This document shows, one piece after another, positions 14,808 to 23,867 of a stretch of DNA of 64,000 nt. The stretch spans positions 1,922,001 through 1,986,000 of the forward strand of contig CBDIBC010000005.1 of assembly GCA_965276635.1 (NCBI GenBank), written 5' to 3'. How positions within the stretch are numbered: the stretch's first letter is position 1; every line of letters starts with the position of its first letter. Position numbers and translations under genes: made by a program. Source of the stretch: CBDIBC01 sp965276635. GTDB lineage: Bacteria > Actinomycetota > Acidimicrobiia > Acidimicrobiales > Palsa-688. Below the pieces are notes generated by a model that worked only from the letters and a program-made list of their open reading frames with translations, ran no database searches and was not told where the DNA came from.

Positions 14808-15677
14808 TCAGCGGTCGCCTCGGTGCTCCCGCAGGAACCGCTCGACCTCCTCGGCCAGGCGCCCGGCGTCGGGCGGCAAGACCCGCACGGCTTCTCGCTG
14901 CTCGATGTCGTCCGCCTCCTCCAGCTGCGCCACGTAGGCGGCGGCGTCCTCGTCGTCGGCGACGCGCTCGCTCACCTGGCGCTCGTACTCGTCAGCAGCC
15001 ACCCGCAGCTCCAGCGGGTTCACGCGGGCGCCGACCAGGGCGGCGGAGCGTTCCACCAGGGCCAGTGCCGCTTTCGGTGAGGGTACCTGGTGGACGTAGT
15101 GCGGGACAGCCGCCCAGAAGCTGGCGGTCGACATCCCGGCTCGCTCGAAGGTGTCGTGGAGTACGCCGACGATCCCGGTGGGACCCTCGTAGGTGGACGT
15201 GTCGAGGCCCAGCCGGCCGGCCAGCTCCTGGTCGTCGGTGGTGCCCGAGACCTTCACGGGCCGGGTGTGGGGCACGTCGGCGAGCAGGGCGCCCAGGATG
15301 ACGGCCATCTCCACCTCGCACTCCCGGGCGACGGAGAGGACGGCGTCGCAGAAGGTCCGCCATCGCAGCTGCGGCTCGACCCCTCGGACCAGGACCACAT
15401 CGCGACCGGTGCCGGGGACCTCGGCGGCCAGGAACTCGGTCTCGGGCCATTCCAGCGCCCGGGTGGTGCCATCGACGATCTTGACCTGCGGGCGGGTCTC
15501 GGTGAAGTCGAAGAACTCCTCCGGGTCGATCCGGGCGAACGGCTCGGCGCCCCAGGTCTGGGCCAGATAGCCGACAGCCAGGGAGGCGGCGTCACCGGCG
15601 TCGTTCCATCCCTCGAACGCCACGACGAGGAGCGGATGCCGCAGCTGCGGATGCTGGTGCCAGTGGACCGAGTCCAT
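14808..15677 (-). CDS. PAC2-family protein
   Basis: PAC2 proteins are related to eukaryotic proteasome-assembly chaperones; bacterial members, including those of mycobacteria, have no settled role. The 289-residue sequence shows the family layout: LVVAFEGWNDAGDAAS near the N-terminus, VLVRGVEPQLRWRTF, MAVILGALLADVPHTRPV, TYEGPTGIVGVLHDTFE, SFWAAVPHYV, and a charged helical tail (EEADDIEQREAV). Start ATG 15677 is opposite the start region of lhr. It is co-transcribed with the hypothetical gene 2 bases downstream. Confidence 0.88.
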   Translation of the reverse strand: MDSVHWHQHPQLRHPLLVVAFEGWNDAGDAASLAVGYLAQTWGAEPFARIDPEEFFDFTETRPQVKIVDGTTRALEWPETEFLAAEVPGTGRDVVLVRGVEPQLRWRTFCDAVLSVARECEVEMAVILGALLADVPHTRPVKVSGTTDDQELAGRLGLDTSTYEGPTGIVGVLHDTFERAGMSTASFWAAVPHYVHQVPSPKAALALVERSAALVGARVNPLELRVAADEYERQVSERVADDEDAAAYVAQLEEADDIEQREAVRVLPPDAGRLAEEVERFLREHRGDR

Positions 15678-15759
15678 GGATCGACGGTACCCGAAGCCAG
15701 TGACGAGACCTCGCCACCTGCTCGGATACAGGTCGCACCTGGCCCGTAGCCTGACAGAC

Positions 15760-18700
15760 GTGGAGTTCTCGCCGGCGACGCAAGCATGGTTCGCGGCCGC
15801 GTTCCCGGCGCCGACCGCGGCCCAGAGCCAGGGTTGGGAGGCCATCGGCCGCGGCGACCACACGCTGATCCTGGCGCCGACGGGATCGGGGAAGACGCTG
15901 GCCGCGTTCCTGTGGGCGCTCGACCGCCTCCTCACCGCCCCGGCCACATCTACCGGCTGCCGGGTGCTCTACGTCAGCCCGCTGAAGGCGCTGACCTACG
16001 ACGTGGAGCGGAACCTCCGGGCGCCGCTCGCCGGGATCGGCAGAGAGGCGGAGCGCCTGGGTCAGATGCTCCGGCCGGTGCGCGTCGGCACTCGGACGGG
16101 CGACACGCCTCCGGAGGACCGTCGGGCCATGGCCAAGCGGCCACCCGACATCCTCATCACCACACCGGAGTCCCTGTACCTCTTGTTGACGTCGAGAGCA
16201 GCGTCGGTGTTAGCGGGCGTGGAGCACGTGATCGTGGACGAGATCCACGCCATGGCGGCCACCAAGCGAGGTGCGCATCTGGCCCTCTCCCTGGAGCGCC
16301 TGGACCAGCTGCTGACGGCCCAGCCCGGCGGGCGGCCGGCGCAGCAGCGCATCGGCCTGTCCGCCACGCAGCGCCCCCTGGACGAGCTGGCCCGGTTCCT
16401 GGGCGGGCAGCAGGCCGCCGGTTCCGATGAGGCCAAGCCGGTGACCATCGTCGACGCCGGGGTGCGCAAGCCCCTCGAGCTGTCGATCGTGGTCCCGGTC
16501 GAGGACATGGGGGAGCTGGGTCGCCCGTTGTCCACCCCTGAGGACGACGAGGACCTGATCATGCGGGGCGCGGCGGCCGGCGATCCCGAGGTCCGAGCGT
16601 CGATCTGGCCGGCGGTCTATCCGCGCCTGTTGGCCCTGATCCGCGCCCACCGCTCGACGCTCATCTTCGTGAACTCCCGGCGCCTGGCCGAACGCCTGGC
16701 CGCCCGGCTCAACGAGCTCGACCAGGCGGAACGCGCCGACGGCGAGGACGTGTTCGACTACCCGTCGTCAGGGACCGGGTACCACGGTGCCGGAGCGCCG
16801 GCGGAGCTGGTCCGGGCCCACCACGGGTCCATCGCTCGCGAACAGCGGCTGGAGATCGAGGACGCGCTGAAGGCGGGTCGGTTGCCGGCCCTAGTGGCCA
16901 CCTCCAGCTTGGAGCTGGGCATCGACATGGGCGCCATCGACCTGGTCATCCAGGTGGAGGCGCCGACGTCGGTGGCCTCGGGCCTCCAGCGCATCGGTCG
17001 CGCCGGCCACCAGGTCGGCTCGCCATCGCGAGGCTACGTGTTCCCCAAGTTCCGCCACGACCTGCTCGCCGCGGCGGTGGTGGCCGAACGAATGCATGCC
17101 GGGCTGGTGGAGCAGACCCGAGTCCCGCAGAACCCGCTCGATGTGCTCGCCCAGCAGATCGTGGCCATGGTGGCGGCGGCCGAGGGGCCGGTGGCGGTCG
17201 ACGAGGTGGTCGAGGTGGTCGGCCGGGCCTACCCGTTCGTCGGCCTCACCCGCGACGCCCTCGACGGGGTGCTCGACATGCTGGCCGGTCGCTACCCGAG
17301 CGACGAGTTCGCCGAGCTGCGACCTCGCTTGGTGTGGGATCGCCTGGCCGGGAAGCTGACAGCGCGCCCTGGTGCCAAGATGCTGGCCGTCACCAGCGGC
17401 GGCACCATCCCCGACCGCGGGCTCTACGGCGTCTTCACGCCCGATGGTGGGCGGGTGGGCGAGCTCGACGAGGAAATGGTCTACGAGAGCCGGGTGGGCG
17501 AGACGTTCCTGCTCGGCGCCACGACCTGGCGGATCGAGGACATCACCAGGGACCGCGTGATCGTGACCCCGGCGCCGGGCGTCCCCGGGAAGATGCCCTT
17601 CTGGCACGGAGACGTGCTCGGCCGGCCCTTCGAGCTGGGCCAGGCCATCGGGGCCTTCACCCGGACGGTCGACAGCCTGACCGACGAGGACCTGGCGGCG
17701 CATCACGACCTCGACGAGCTCGCCGTGCGAAACCTGCGCGCCTACATCGCCGAGGAGCGCGAAGCCACCGGCGGGCTCTTGCCGACCGACCGCCAGATCG
17801 TGGTCGAACGTTTCCGCGACGAGCTCGGCGACTGGCGGGTGGCAGTGCTCTCACCCTTCGGCGCGCGCGTCCACGCGCCATGGGCCATGGCCATCGAGGG
17901 TCGCCTCCTCCAGCGCGACGGCGTGGAGGCACAGGCGGTGTGGAGCGACGACGGCATCATCGTCCGGCTGCCCGAGGCCGAGGAGGCGCCACCCACCGAC
18001 GCCGTCATCATCGACCCCGAGGAGATCGAGGACCTGGTGGTGGCGGCCACGGGGAGCTCGGCCCTGTTCGCGTCGCGGTTCCGGGAGAACGCGGCTCGGA
18101 GCTTGTTGCTGCCCCGCCGCCGTCCCGGTCAGCGGACGCCGCTGTGGCAGTTGCGCCAGCGGGCCGCCGACCTCTTGGCCGTGGCGTCGAAGTACGGGTC
18201 GTTCCCGATCGTGCTGGAGACCTATCGGGAGTGCCTGCGCGACAGCTTCGACCTGCCGGCGCTGACCGGCCTGCTGCGCGACGTGGCGGCGCGCCGGGTG
18301 CGGGTGACGACCGTCGAGCTGGCGAGCCCGTCGCCGTTCGCCAGCAGCCTGGCCTTCGCCTATGTCGCCCAGTTCATGTACGAAGGGGATGCCCCCCTCG
18401 CCGAGCGTCGGGCCCAGGCGCTCACCCTCGACCGCCGCATGCTGGCTGAGCTTCTCGGCACCGACGAGCTGCGCGACCTGCTCGACGGCGACGTCCTCGA
18501 CCAGCTCGAGGCCGAGCTGCAGGCACTCGACGAGCGTCGGCAGGCCGCCACCGTCGAGCAGGCGGCCGACCTCCTCCGGCGTCTTGGCGACCTCTCGGCC
18601 GACGAGCTGGTCGCCCGATGCGTCCCCGGCCTCGGGGCCGACGCGACCGTGACCCTGGTGAGCGACCGCCGGGCCCTCGCGGTCCGGGTCGCCGGCGCCG

Positions 18701-20487
18701 AGCGGCTGATCATCGCCGAGGACGCGGCCCGGTACCGAGACGGCCTCGGCGTGGTCCCCCCCGCGGGTGTGCCCGACGCCCTCCTCGCGCCCGCTCCCGA
18801 CGGCCTCCTGCAGCTGGTCCGTCGGTGGGCTCGGGTGCACGGGCCCTTCAGCGCAGCGGAGCCGGCTGCCCGCTTCGGCGTCGCCCCGGACCGGATCGCC
18901 GAGGTCCTCGGGGTGCTGGCGGCGGGGGAGCGGCTGGAGAGAGGGGCGTTCCGCCCGGGGGGCTCCGGACGCGACGAGTGGTGCGACACCGAGGTCCTGC
19001 GGATCCTCCGCCAGCGGTCCCTGGCCGCCCTGCGCCGCGAGGTGGCGCCGGCCGAACCGTCGGCTCTGGCCCGGTTCCTCCCGGTGTGGCAGGGCGTGGC
19101 CCACGTCGGCGAGGAGCCGAGCGGTGGCGGCCTGGATCGCCTGTACGAGGTCGTCGGTCAGATCCAGGGCCATGCCATCCCCGCCAGCGTGCTGGAGCGT
19201 GACGTCCTGTCCGCCCGGGTGCGGGGTTACCAGCCGCGGATGCTCGACGAGCTGTTGGCGGCCGGCGACATCATGTGGGTCGGAGCAGGCAGCGCCGGCC
19301 GCGACGACGGGCGGGTGGTCCTGGCCCGGCGCCAGGACGCCGGCGTCGTCCTGCGGCGCCTCGGCTACGCCGGCGGGCTCCTGGCCGCCGCCCCGGCGAC
19401 CGGGGCGGCTGCGCTCCCCCCCGGCGAGGTGGCGCTCCCCCGCGGCGAGGTGGCGCCCGGCTCCGGCGAGGTGGCGCCGGGCTCCGCGGAGGCCCGGTTG
19501 ACTGAGCTGTCGGGGTTGGCGCCTGGCTCCGGCGAAGCATCCGGGGACCTGCACGACCACCTGCGGTGGGTCCTGGCCCGCCGCGGCGCGTGCTTCTTCC
19601 GGGAGCTGGGTCGCCCAGGGGCCACCGACCACGATGTGCTCGAAGCGCTCTGGGACCTGGTCTGGTCCGGCGAGGTCACGGGTGACGCCTGGGCGGCGGT
19701 CCGGGCCACCACGGCCAGCTCCGCCGCCGGCCGTCGGGCGGGTAGCAGCCGACCGGCAGGGAGCCGCCGTTCTCCCACCGGCCGGGGCCGCCCTCGGCCC
19801 GGGTCGCTCACCGCGCTGGGTCCGCCGCGAGGACAGGGCCGCTGGTCGCTGGTGACCCGGGAGCTCGAGGCTCTGGGAGCGCCGCCCTCCGCCACCGAGG
19901 CGGGGGTGGCCGTGGCCGGGCTGCTGCTCGAGCGGCACGGCGTCCTCACCCGGGAGGCCGTGCGCGGCGAGGCCGTACCTGGAGGCTTCGCCGGCATCTA
20001 CCCCGTGCTGCGGGTGATGGAGGAGTCGGGCCGCATCCGGCGGGGCTACTTTGTCGCCGGCATGGGCGGCGCGCAGTTCGCTCTGCCCGGCGCCGTGGAC
20101 CGGCTCCGTGCGGTTCGCGAGGCGGACGAGGCGGCCGCCGATCGCCATCCGCCCGTGCTGGTCCTGGCCGCCACGGACCCGGCCAACGCCTATGGCTTGT
20201 GCCTGCCGTGGCCGGTGCGGGGCCCGTCGCGGGTGGCCGGGGCCTACGTCGTGTCGGTCGGCGGAGAGCCGAGCCTCTACGTCGAGCGGGGCGGCAAGGG
20301 GCTGCTCGCCCTCCGGGATCTCGACGGTCGGTGGGAGGCCGCCGCCGTTCGGGCCCTGAGCCAGCTCGTGTCGTCGGGGCGGTGGAGCCGCCTGGCCCTG
20401 CAGCGCTACCCCGACGAGCTGGCGGAGCACTTGCGCCAGGCCGGGTTCACGCCCACCCCCAAGGGCCTCGTGCACTACGGGACGTAG
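15760..20487 (+). CDS. lhr: Lhr ATP-dependent DNA/RNA helicase, long form
   Basis: Lhr is a 3'-to-5' translocating superfamily 2 helicase induced by DNA damage in mycobacteria. I start it at GTG 15760, where the homologous N-terminus begins (VEFSPATQAWFAAAFP). The open frame extends to 15676 but would overlap the divergent PAC2 start. Motifs are LILAPTGSGKT (Walker A), VIVDEIHAM, GLSATQRPL, TSSLELGIDMGAID and LQRIGRAGHQ. The large C-terminal domain includes GRWSLVTRELEALG and RRGYFVAGMGGAQFALPGAVDRL. At 1575 residues it is slightly longer than M. tuberculosis Lhr, partly from a Gly-Glu-Val-Ala repeat linker (19423-19485). nei follows after 9 bases, as in mycobacteria. Confidence 0.96.
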   Translation: MEFSPATQAWFAAAFPAPTAAQSQGWEAIGRGDHTLILAPTGSGKTLAAFLWALDRLLTAPATSTGCRVLYVSPLKALTYDVERNLRAPLAGIGREAERLGQMLRPVRVGTRTGDTPPEDRRAMAKRPPDILITTPESLYLLLTSRAASVLAGVEHVIVDEIHAMAATKRGAHLALSLERLDQLLTAQPGGRPAQQRIGLSATQRPLDELARFLGGQQAAGSDEAKPVTIVDAGVRKPLELSIVVPVEDMGELGRPLSTPEDDEDLIMRGAAAGDPEVRASIWPAVYPRLLALIRAHRSTLIFVNSRRLAERLAARLNELDQAERADGEDVFDYPSSGTGYHGAGAPAELVRAHHGSIAREQRLEIEDALKAGRLPALVATSSLELGIDMGAIDLVIQVEAPTSVASGLQRIGRAGHQVGSPSRGYVFPKFRHDLLAAAVVAERMHAGLVEQTRVPQNPLDVLAQQIVAMVAAAEGPVAVDEVVEVVGRAYPFVGLTRDALDGVLDMLAGRYPSDEFAELRPRLVWDRLAGKLTARPGAKMLAVTSGGTIPDRGLYGVFTPDGGRVGELDEEMVYESRVGETFLLGATTWRIEDITRDRVIVTPAPGVPGKMPFWHGDVLGRPFELGQAIGAFTRTVDSLTDEDLAAHHDLDELAVRNLRAYIAEEREATGGLLPTDRQIVVERFRDELGDWRVAVLSPFGARVHAPWAMAIEGRLLQRDGVEAQAVWSDDGIIVRLPEAEEAPPTDAVIIDPEEIEDLVVAATGSSALFASRFRENAARSLLLPRRRPGQRTPLWQLRQRAADLLAVASKYGSFPIVLETYRECLRDSFDLPALTGLLRDVAARRVRVTTVELASPSPFASSLAFAYVAQFMYEGDAPLAERRAQALTLDRRMLAELLGTDELRDLLDGDVLDQLEAELQALDERRQAATVEQAADLLRRLGDLSADELVARCVPGLGADATVTLVSDRRALAVRVAGAERLIIAEDAARYRDGLGVVPPAGVPDALLAPAPDGLLQLVRRWARVHGPFSAAEPAARFGVAPDRIAEVLGVLAAGERLERGAFRPGGSGRDEWCDTEVLRILRQRSLAALRREVAPAEPSALARFLPVWQGVAHVGEEPSGGGLDRLYEVVGQIQGHAIPASVLERDVLSARVRGYQPRMLDELLAAGDIMWVGAGSAGRDDGRVVLARRQDAGVVLRRLGYAGGLLAAAPATGAAALPPGEVALPRGEVAPGSGEVAPGSAEARLTELSGLAPGSGEASGDLHDHLRWVLARRGACFFRELGRPGATDHDVLEALWDLVWSGEVTGDAWAAVRATTASSAAGRRAGSSRPAGSRRSPTGRGRPRPGSLTALGPPRGQGRWSLVTRELEALGAPPSATEAGVAVAGLLLERHGVLTREAVRGEAVPGGFAGIYPVLRVMEESGRIRRGYFVAGMGGAQFALPGAVDRLRAVREADEAAADRHPPVLVLAATDPANAYGLCLPWPVRGPSRVAGAYVVSVGGEPSLYVERGGKGLLALRDLDGRWEAAAVRALSQLVSSGRWSRLALQRYPDELAEHLRQAGFTPTPKGLVHYGT
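19423..19485 (+). repeat. 21-bp in-frame tandem repeat in lhr (3 copies)
   Basis: Units starting at 19423, 19444 and 19465, each opening GGCGAGGTGGCG, encode repeated GEVA-(P/L)-(G/P)-(S/R) segments in a linker of the Lhr C-terminal region. The unit is a multiple of three. Confidence 0.85.
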
Positions 20488-20496
20488 AGGATCTCG

Positions 20497-21459
20497 GTGC
20501 CCGAGGGCGATACCATCTATCGGACCGCGGCCAGCCTGCGCCGGTGGCTGGCCGGACGCCAGGTCAGCGCCGCCCGCTCGTCGATGCCCGCGCTGCGAGC
20601 CGATCGCTTGGTCGGGCGGCAGGTGGAGGGTGTCGACGCCCAGGGCAAGCATCTCCTCATGCGGTTCTCCGGCGACCTGGTGCTCCACTCGCACATGCGG
20701 ATGTCGGGGTCGTGGCACGTGTATCCGACCGGGGAGCGCTGGCGTCGTCCGGCCCGCCAGGCCCGGATCGTCATCGAGGCCGCCGATCGGCTGGCCGTCT
20801 GCTTCAACGCCCCGGTCCTGGAGCTGCTCGCCGCTCGCGAGACGGAGGCGCATCCCTCCTTGCGCCGATTGGGTCCCGACGTGCTCGTTCCTACCTCGCT
20901 CGACGGGGCCGACATCGGGGCCAGGGCCTGGCGCCGGGTCGACGCCTCACCGACCGTCGGCGAGGCGCTCCTCGACCAGCAGGTCATCGCCGGCGTGGGC
21001 AACATCTACCGATGCGAGTCGCTCTTCCTCTGCGGCGTCGACCCGTGGTTGCCGACCGCCATCGCCATCGGCGAGCCCTTCGACCGGTTGGTCGCCACCG
21101 CCTCGCGACTGATGACGGCCAACGTGACCGTCGGAAGCCCCGTCGCTCGTTCCTTCGACGGTGGCCCCGACCGGCCCTGGGTCTACGGGAGGTCCGGGCG
21201 ACCCTGCCGGTCCTGCGGCACGCCAGTACGACGCGCCGTGCTGGGTCGCCAGGCCCGTTCGATCTATTGGTGCCCGGTGTGCCAGGCGCCCGAGACCGCC
21301 GGCCCGTCGCCGGCGACGGGCCGCCCGGCCGCCACGACGGCAGATCCGCAGCGTCCGGAGGGTCCGGAGGACGGCGTCGCAACCAGTGGCGTGGCCGGCG
21401 TGCGCCGGCTACCGTCCCGGAACCGTGCTGCACATCTCCCCGGCCACCGAGGCGACTGA
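20497..21459 (+). CDS. nei: Endonuclease VIII-family DNA glycosylase (Nei2 type)
   Basis: Fpg/Nei glycosylases excise oxidised bases and nick the backbone. The N-terminus after the GTG start is PEGDTI with the catalytic Pro-Glu pair. VLHSHMRMSGSW, LDQQVIAGVGNIY (H2TH region) and a C-terminal zinc finger (CRSCG then CPVC) follow. About 50 further residues rich in Pro, Ala and Arg are atypical. Location right after lhr mirrors the mycobacterial lhr-nei2 pair, supporting joint repair of oxidative or crosslink damage. Its 3' end overlaps the acetyltransferase gene by 35 bases, so part of the tail may be neutral read-through. Confidence 0.93.
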   Translation: MPEGDTIYRTAASLRRWLAGRQVSAARSSMPALRADRLVGRQVEGVDAQGKHLLMRFSGDLVLHSHMRMSGSWHVYPTGERWRRPARQARIVIEAADRLAVCFNAPVLELLAARETEAHPSLRRLGPDVLVPTSLDGADIGARAWRRVDASPTVGEALLDQQVIAGVGNIYRCESLFLCGVDPWLPTAIAIGEPFDRLVATASRLMTANVTVGSPVARSFDGGPDRPWVYGRSGRPCRSCGTPVRRAVLGRQARSIYWCPVCQAPETAGPSPATGRPAATTADPQRPEGPEDGVATSGVAGVRRLPSRNRAAHLPGHRGD

Positions 21460-21868
21460 CGAACTGGTCGATGCCATCGCCACGCTGCTGCCGCAGCTGT
21501 CGCAAACGGCGCAGCCGCCGTCCAAGGCCGAGCTGGCGGAGATCGTCGCCTCCGGCTCCACCACGCTGTTGATCGCTCGTGACGGAGAGGGAGGCCGGAT
21601 CGTAGGAACCCTGACGCTGGCGGCCTTTCGGATTCCCTCAGGCGTGCGGGCCTGGATCGAGGACGTCATCGTGGACGACACCGTGCGGGGCCAGGGCGCA
21701 GGGGAGGCACTGACGCGCGCCGCCCTGGACCGGGCTTCTGCCTCAGGCGCCCGCACCGTCGACCTCACGTCACGCCCCTCGCGAGCTGCCGCCAACCGGC
21801 TCTACCAACGGGTGGGATTCGTGACTCGCCAGACGAACCTCTACCGGTTCTCCTTCGAGCAGATCTGA
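21425..21868 (+). CDS. GNAT-family N-acetyltransferase
   Basis: A 147-residue GCN5-related acetyltransferase: TTLLIARDGEGGRIVGTLTL, IEDVIVDDTVRGQGAGEAL (acetyl-CoA pyrophosphate loop RGQGAG), then RAAANRLYQRVGFVTRQTNLYR. Acceptor substrate unknown. Start is GTG 21425, inside the end of nei; the overlap suggests coupling within the lhr-nei transcript. Confidence 0.9.
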   Translation: MLHISPATEATDELVDAIATLLPQLSQTAQPPSKAELAEIVASGSTTLLIARDGEGGRIVGTLTLAAFRIPSGVRAWIEDVIVDDTVRGQGAGEALTRAALDRASASGARTVDLTSRPSRAAANRLYQRVGFVTRQTNLYRFSFEQI

Positions 21869-21918
21869 GTAGCTGTGGGCGCGCCCGGGCGTCGCCCCGC
21901 CCCGGCGTCGCCCCGCCA

Positions 21919-22782
21919 TCACGAGTCGGGGCCCAGCTCCTCTACCTCGAGAAGGGTGAACCCGTCGATGATCGAGCGCAGCACCTGGCGGGCGATGCGC
22001 GGGTCGAGCCCCTCCAGCGCGGCCGTGCGGCCGATGCGGTCGAGCATCTCGTCCTCGCGCCCACGGTCCACGACCCGCATGTGCTGGGCTCGCTTGTAGC
22101 GCATCACCTCTTCGACGAGGCGCGATCGCTCGGCGAGCAGGCGCACCAGGCTGCGATCGACGTCGTCGATGCGATCGCGGATGGCGGACAGGTCGAGGAC
22201 CGGTTCGGAACCCATCGCTCGATGATGCCCGAGGTCCTCCGGGGCCGGCGAACCCGGACCGCCGGGTGCCCCCGGCTGGGTCGGGGCGCGACCGATCTGG
22301 TCGGCTGCCCACGCCGCCCACTCCGACTCGGTCGCCGCCAGCCGCCGGGCGGCCTCCAGGGCCAGGTCGGATCCGGTCCCGGGGGCACTGGCCAGAAGCC
22401 GGTGGAGAAGGCGGCCGCGGGCATCGGCCGACTGCTTCACCCGGCCGAGGAGGCGACGGGCGTCGACGTCGTCCACGTGTGGGAGGAAGTGGGCGCGCAG
22501 CAGCACGTCGTTGCGACGGACGCCTTCCAGGTCGGCCTCGAGCAGCCACCGGCGGAGCTCGGCGCTCCCGGCTGGCGACAGGCGGTAGGTGCGCCGGCGG
22601 CGTGCCCCCGCCGGGTCGGGCTCCACCAGTCCCAGGTCGGCCAGCCGGCTCAGCTCGGTGTACACCTGGCTCTGGGTCGCCGGCCAGATGGGGGCCAGGG
22701 TGGTGTCGAGTGCTCGGACCAGGTCGTAGCCGCTCCGGGGTGCTTCGGCGAGCAGACCGAGCAGGGCATGGCGCAGGCTCAC
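21919..22782 (-). CDS. PadR-family regulator fused to AroQ chorismate mutase
   Basis: One uninterrupted 287-residue frame holds two domains. Residues 1-175 are a PadR winged-helix repressor with its helical C-terminal domain: MSLRHALLGLLAEAPRSGYD, QSQVYTELSRLADLGLVEP, RRRTYRLSPAGSAELRRWL. After a Pro/Gly linker, residues 197-283 are an AroQ chorismate mutase. Aligning by eye with E. coli P-protein, Arg202, Arg219, Lys230, Asp239, Arg242 and Glu243 match Arg11, Arg28, Lys39, Asp48, Arg51 and Glu52, and Glu279 replaces Gln88, as in yeast. Activity is therefore plausible. A Met at residue 190 could give a separate mutase. It diverges from the PAP2 gene with a 101-base gap that presumably holds its operator. 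Confidence 0.88.
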   Translation of the reverse strand: MSLRHALLGLLAEAPRSGYDLVRALDTTLAPIWPATQSQVYTELSRLADLGLVEPDPAGARRRRTYRLSPAGSAELRRWLLEADLEGVRRNDVLLRAHFLPHVDDVDARRLLGRVKQSADARGRLLHRLLASAPGTGSDLALEAARRLAATESEWAAWAADQIGRAPTQPGAPGGPGSPAPEDLGHHRAMGSEPVLDLSAIRDRIDDVDRSLVRLLAERSRLVEEVMRYKRAQHMRVVDRGREDEMLDRIGRTAALEGLDPRIARQVLRSIIDGFTLLEVEELGPDS

Positions 22783-22883
22783 CCCCCCAGCATGACCGCA
22801 CGCCCCCGCCGCCTGGCCCGGCGGGTTGCCAGGTCGAACGGCCGGGGTTGCCCGGTCCCGGGCCCGGGCGGCAACGTGGGCCC

Positions 22884-23867
22884 ATGTGGCCGTGGCAGCT
22901 GGCGGCGATCACCGCGGCTGTCCTGGCTGGCGTCGGGTGGGTCCTCCGGCGCGGCCCAGGTGCGGCCCCCCGCCTGGCGCCCTACCTGACCCAGGCTGCG
23001 GTCGTCCTCTGCCTCTACGCTGTCTGGCAGATCGCCCTCGACGCGCTCGTCGTCCACTCGGCCGGAGCCATCCGCCGGGCCACCGACATCTACCACTGGG
23101 AGCGGGACCTGCATCTGCCCTCGGAGGTCAGCATCCAACGAGCCGCGCTCCACCACCCGACCGTCGTTCGTTGGGCGAACCGGTACTACGCGGACGCGGA
23201 CTTCCCGGCGCTGTGCCTCTGCCTGCTCTGGTTGTTCGCCCGCCACCGTGACCGCTACCCGAGCGTCCGGCGGACCCTCGTCGTCTCCACCGCGATCTGC
23301 ACGTTCATCCAGGCCATCCCCGTGGCCCCGCCCCGGTTCGTGCCCCAGCTCGGCTTCATCGACATGGGCCTGCGCTTCGGGCAGTCGGTGTACGGCCCGA
23401 GCCGCACCGATCCCAGCGTCCTCACGACCATGCCGTCGGTGCACGTGGCCTGGGCGGCCCTGGTGGCGGTCGCCGTCTGCGCCTCGAGCACCAGTCGCTG
23501 GCGGTGGGCCTTCGTCGCCCACCCCGTGCTCACCGTGTACGTGGTGGTGGTGACCGGGAACCACTTCTGGGCCGACTGCATCGTCGCCCTCGCCATCCTG
23601 ACCGCCACCCTGCTCGGGCAGTGGGCGTGGCGGCGGGGCGGCTCCGACCACCATCCGGCCGAGGCCACCCGAGGCGCGGACCAAACGTTGGCGCGTTGGC
23701 CCAGGCACGTGTCTGGGCCAACGCGCCAACGATGGAGGCGGCCAAACGCGGCCGGGTTGCGCCGTCACGTGTTGGCGGCGGCCACCCGGGTGGCGTGGTC
23801 CCGCAACGCCTCTCGCAGCTCGGGTGGGTCCACGACGGCGCAGGGCACCGAGACACCGGCCAGATAG
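22884..23867 (+). CDS. PAP2-superfamily membrane phosphatase or phosphotransferase
   Basis: An integral membrane protein of the Aur1/inositol-phosphotransferase-like PAP2 group. It has several hydrophobic segments (LYAVWQIALDALVV, ALCLCLLWLFA, VLTVYVVVVTG) and the phosphatase signatures IPVAPPRF, MPSVHVAWAAL (catalytic His) and GNHFWADCIVALA. Such proteins act on lipid phosphates or transfer phospho-headgroups in the membrane. The recognisable domain ends near 23650; the frame then runs through a perfect palindrome (23686-23731) and overlaps the last 103 bases of the convergent WYL gene. That Arg-rich tail is probably recent read-through, not an original part. Confidence 0.85.
   Translation: MWPWQLAAITAAVLAGVGWVLRRGPGAAPRLAPYLTQAAVVLCLYAVWQIALDALVVHSAGAIRRATDIYHWERDLHLPSEVSIQRAALHHPTVVRWANRYYADADFPALCLCLLWLFARHRDRYPSVRRTLVVSTAICTFIQAIPVAPPRFVPQLGFIDMGLRFGQSVYGPSRTDPSVLTTMPSVHVAWAALVAVAVCASSTSRWRWAFVAHPVLTVYVVVVTGNHFWADCIVALAILTATLLGQWAWRRGGSDHHPAEATRGADQTLARWPRHVSGPTRQRWRRPNAAGLRRHVLAAATRVAWSRNASRSSGGSTTAQGTETPAR
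23686..23731. repeat. 46-bp near-perfect palindrome with CACGTG centre
   Basis: Arms CGTTGGCGCGTTGGCCCAG (23686-23704) and CTGGGCCAACGCGCCAACG (23713-23731) pair perfectly over 19 bp around GCACGTGT. CCAAACG occurs on both sides (23681-23687 and 23742-23748). It lies at the converging ends of the PAP2 and WYL genes, where it may act as a bidirectional terminator or be a palindromic insertion element. Confidence 0.85.

Noticed and set aside
17851..20853. A 1000-codon open frame on the minus strand opposite lhr and nei
   Set aside because: The protein would be Gln/Gly/Arg-rich without motifs, while the plus strand encodes a clear Lhr helicase.
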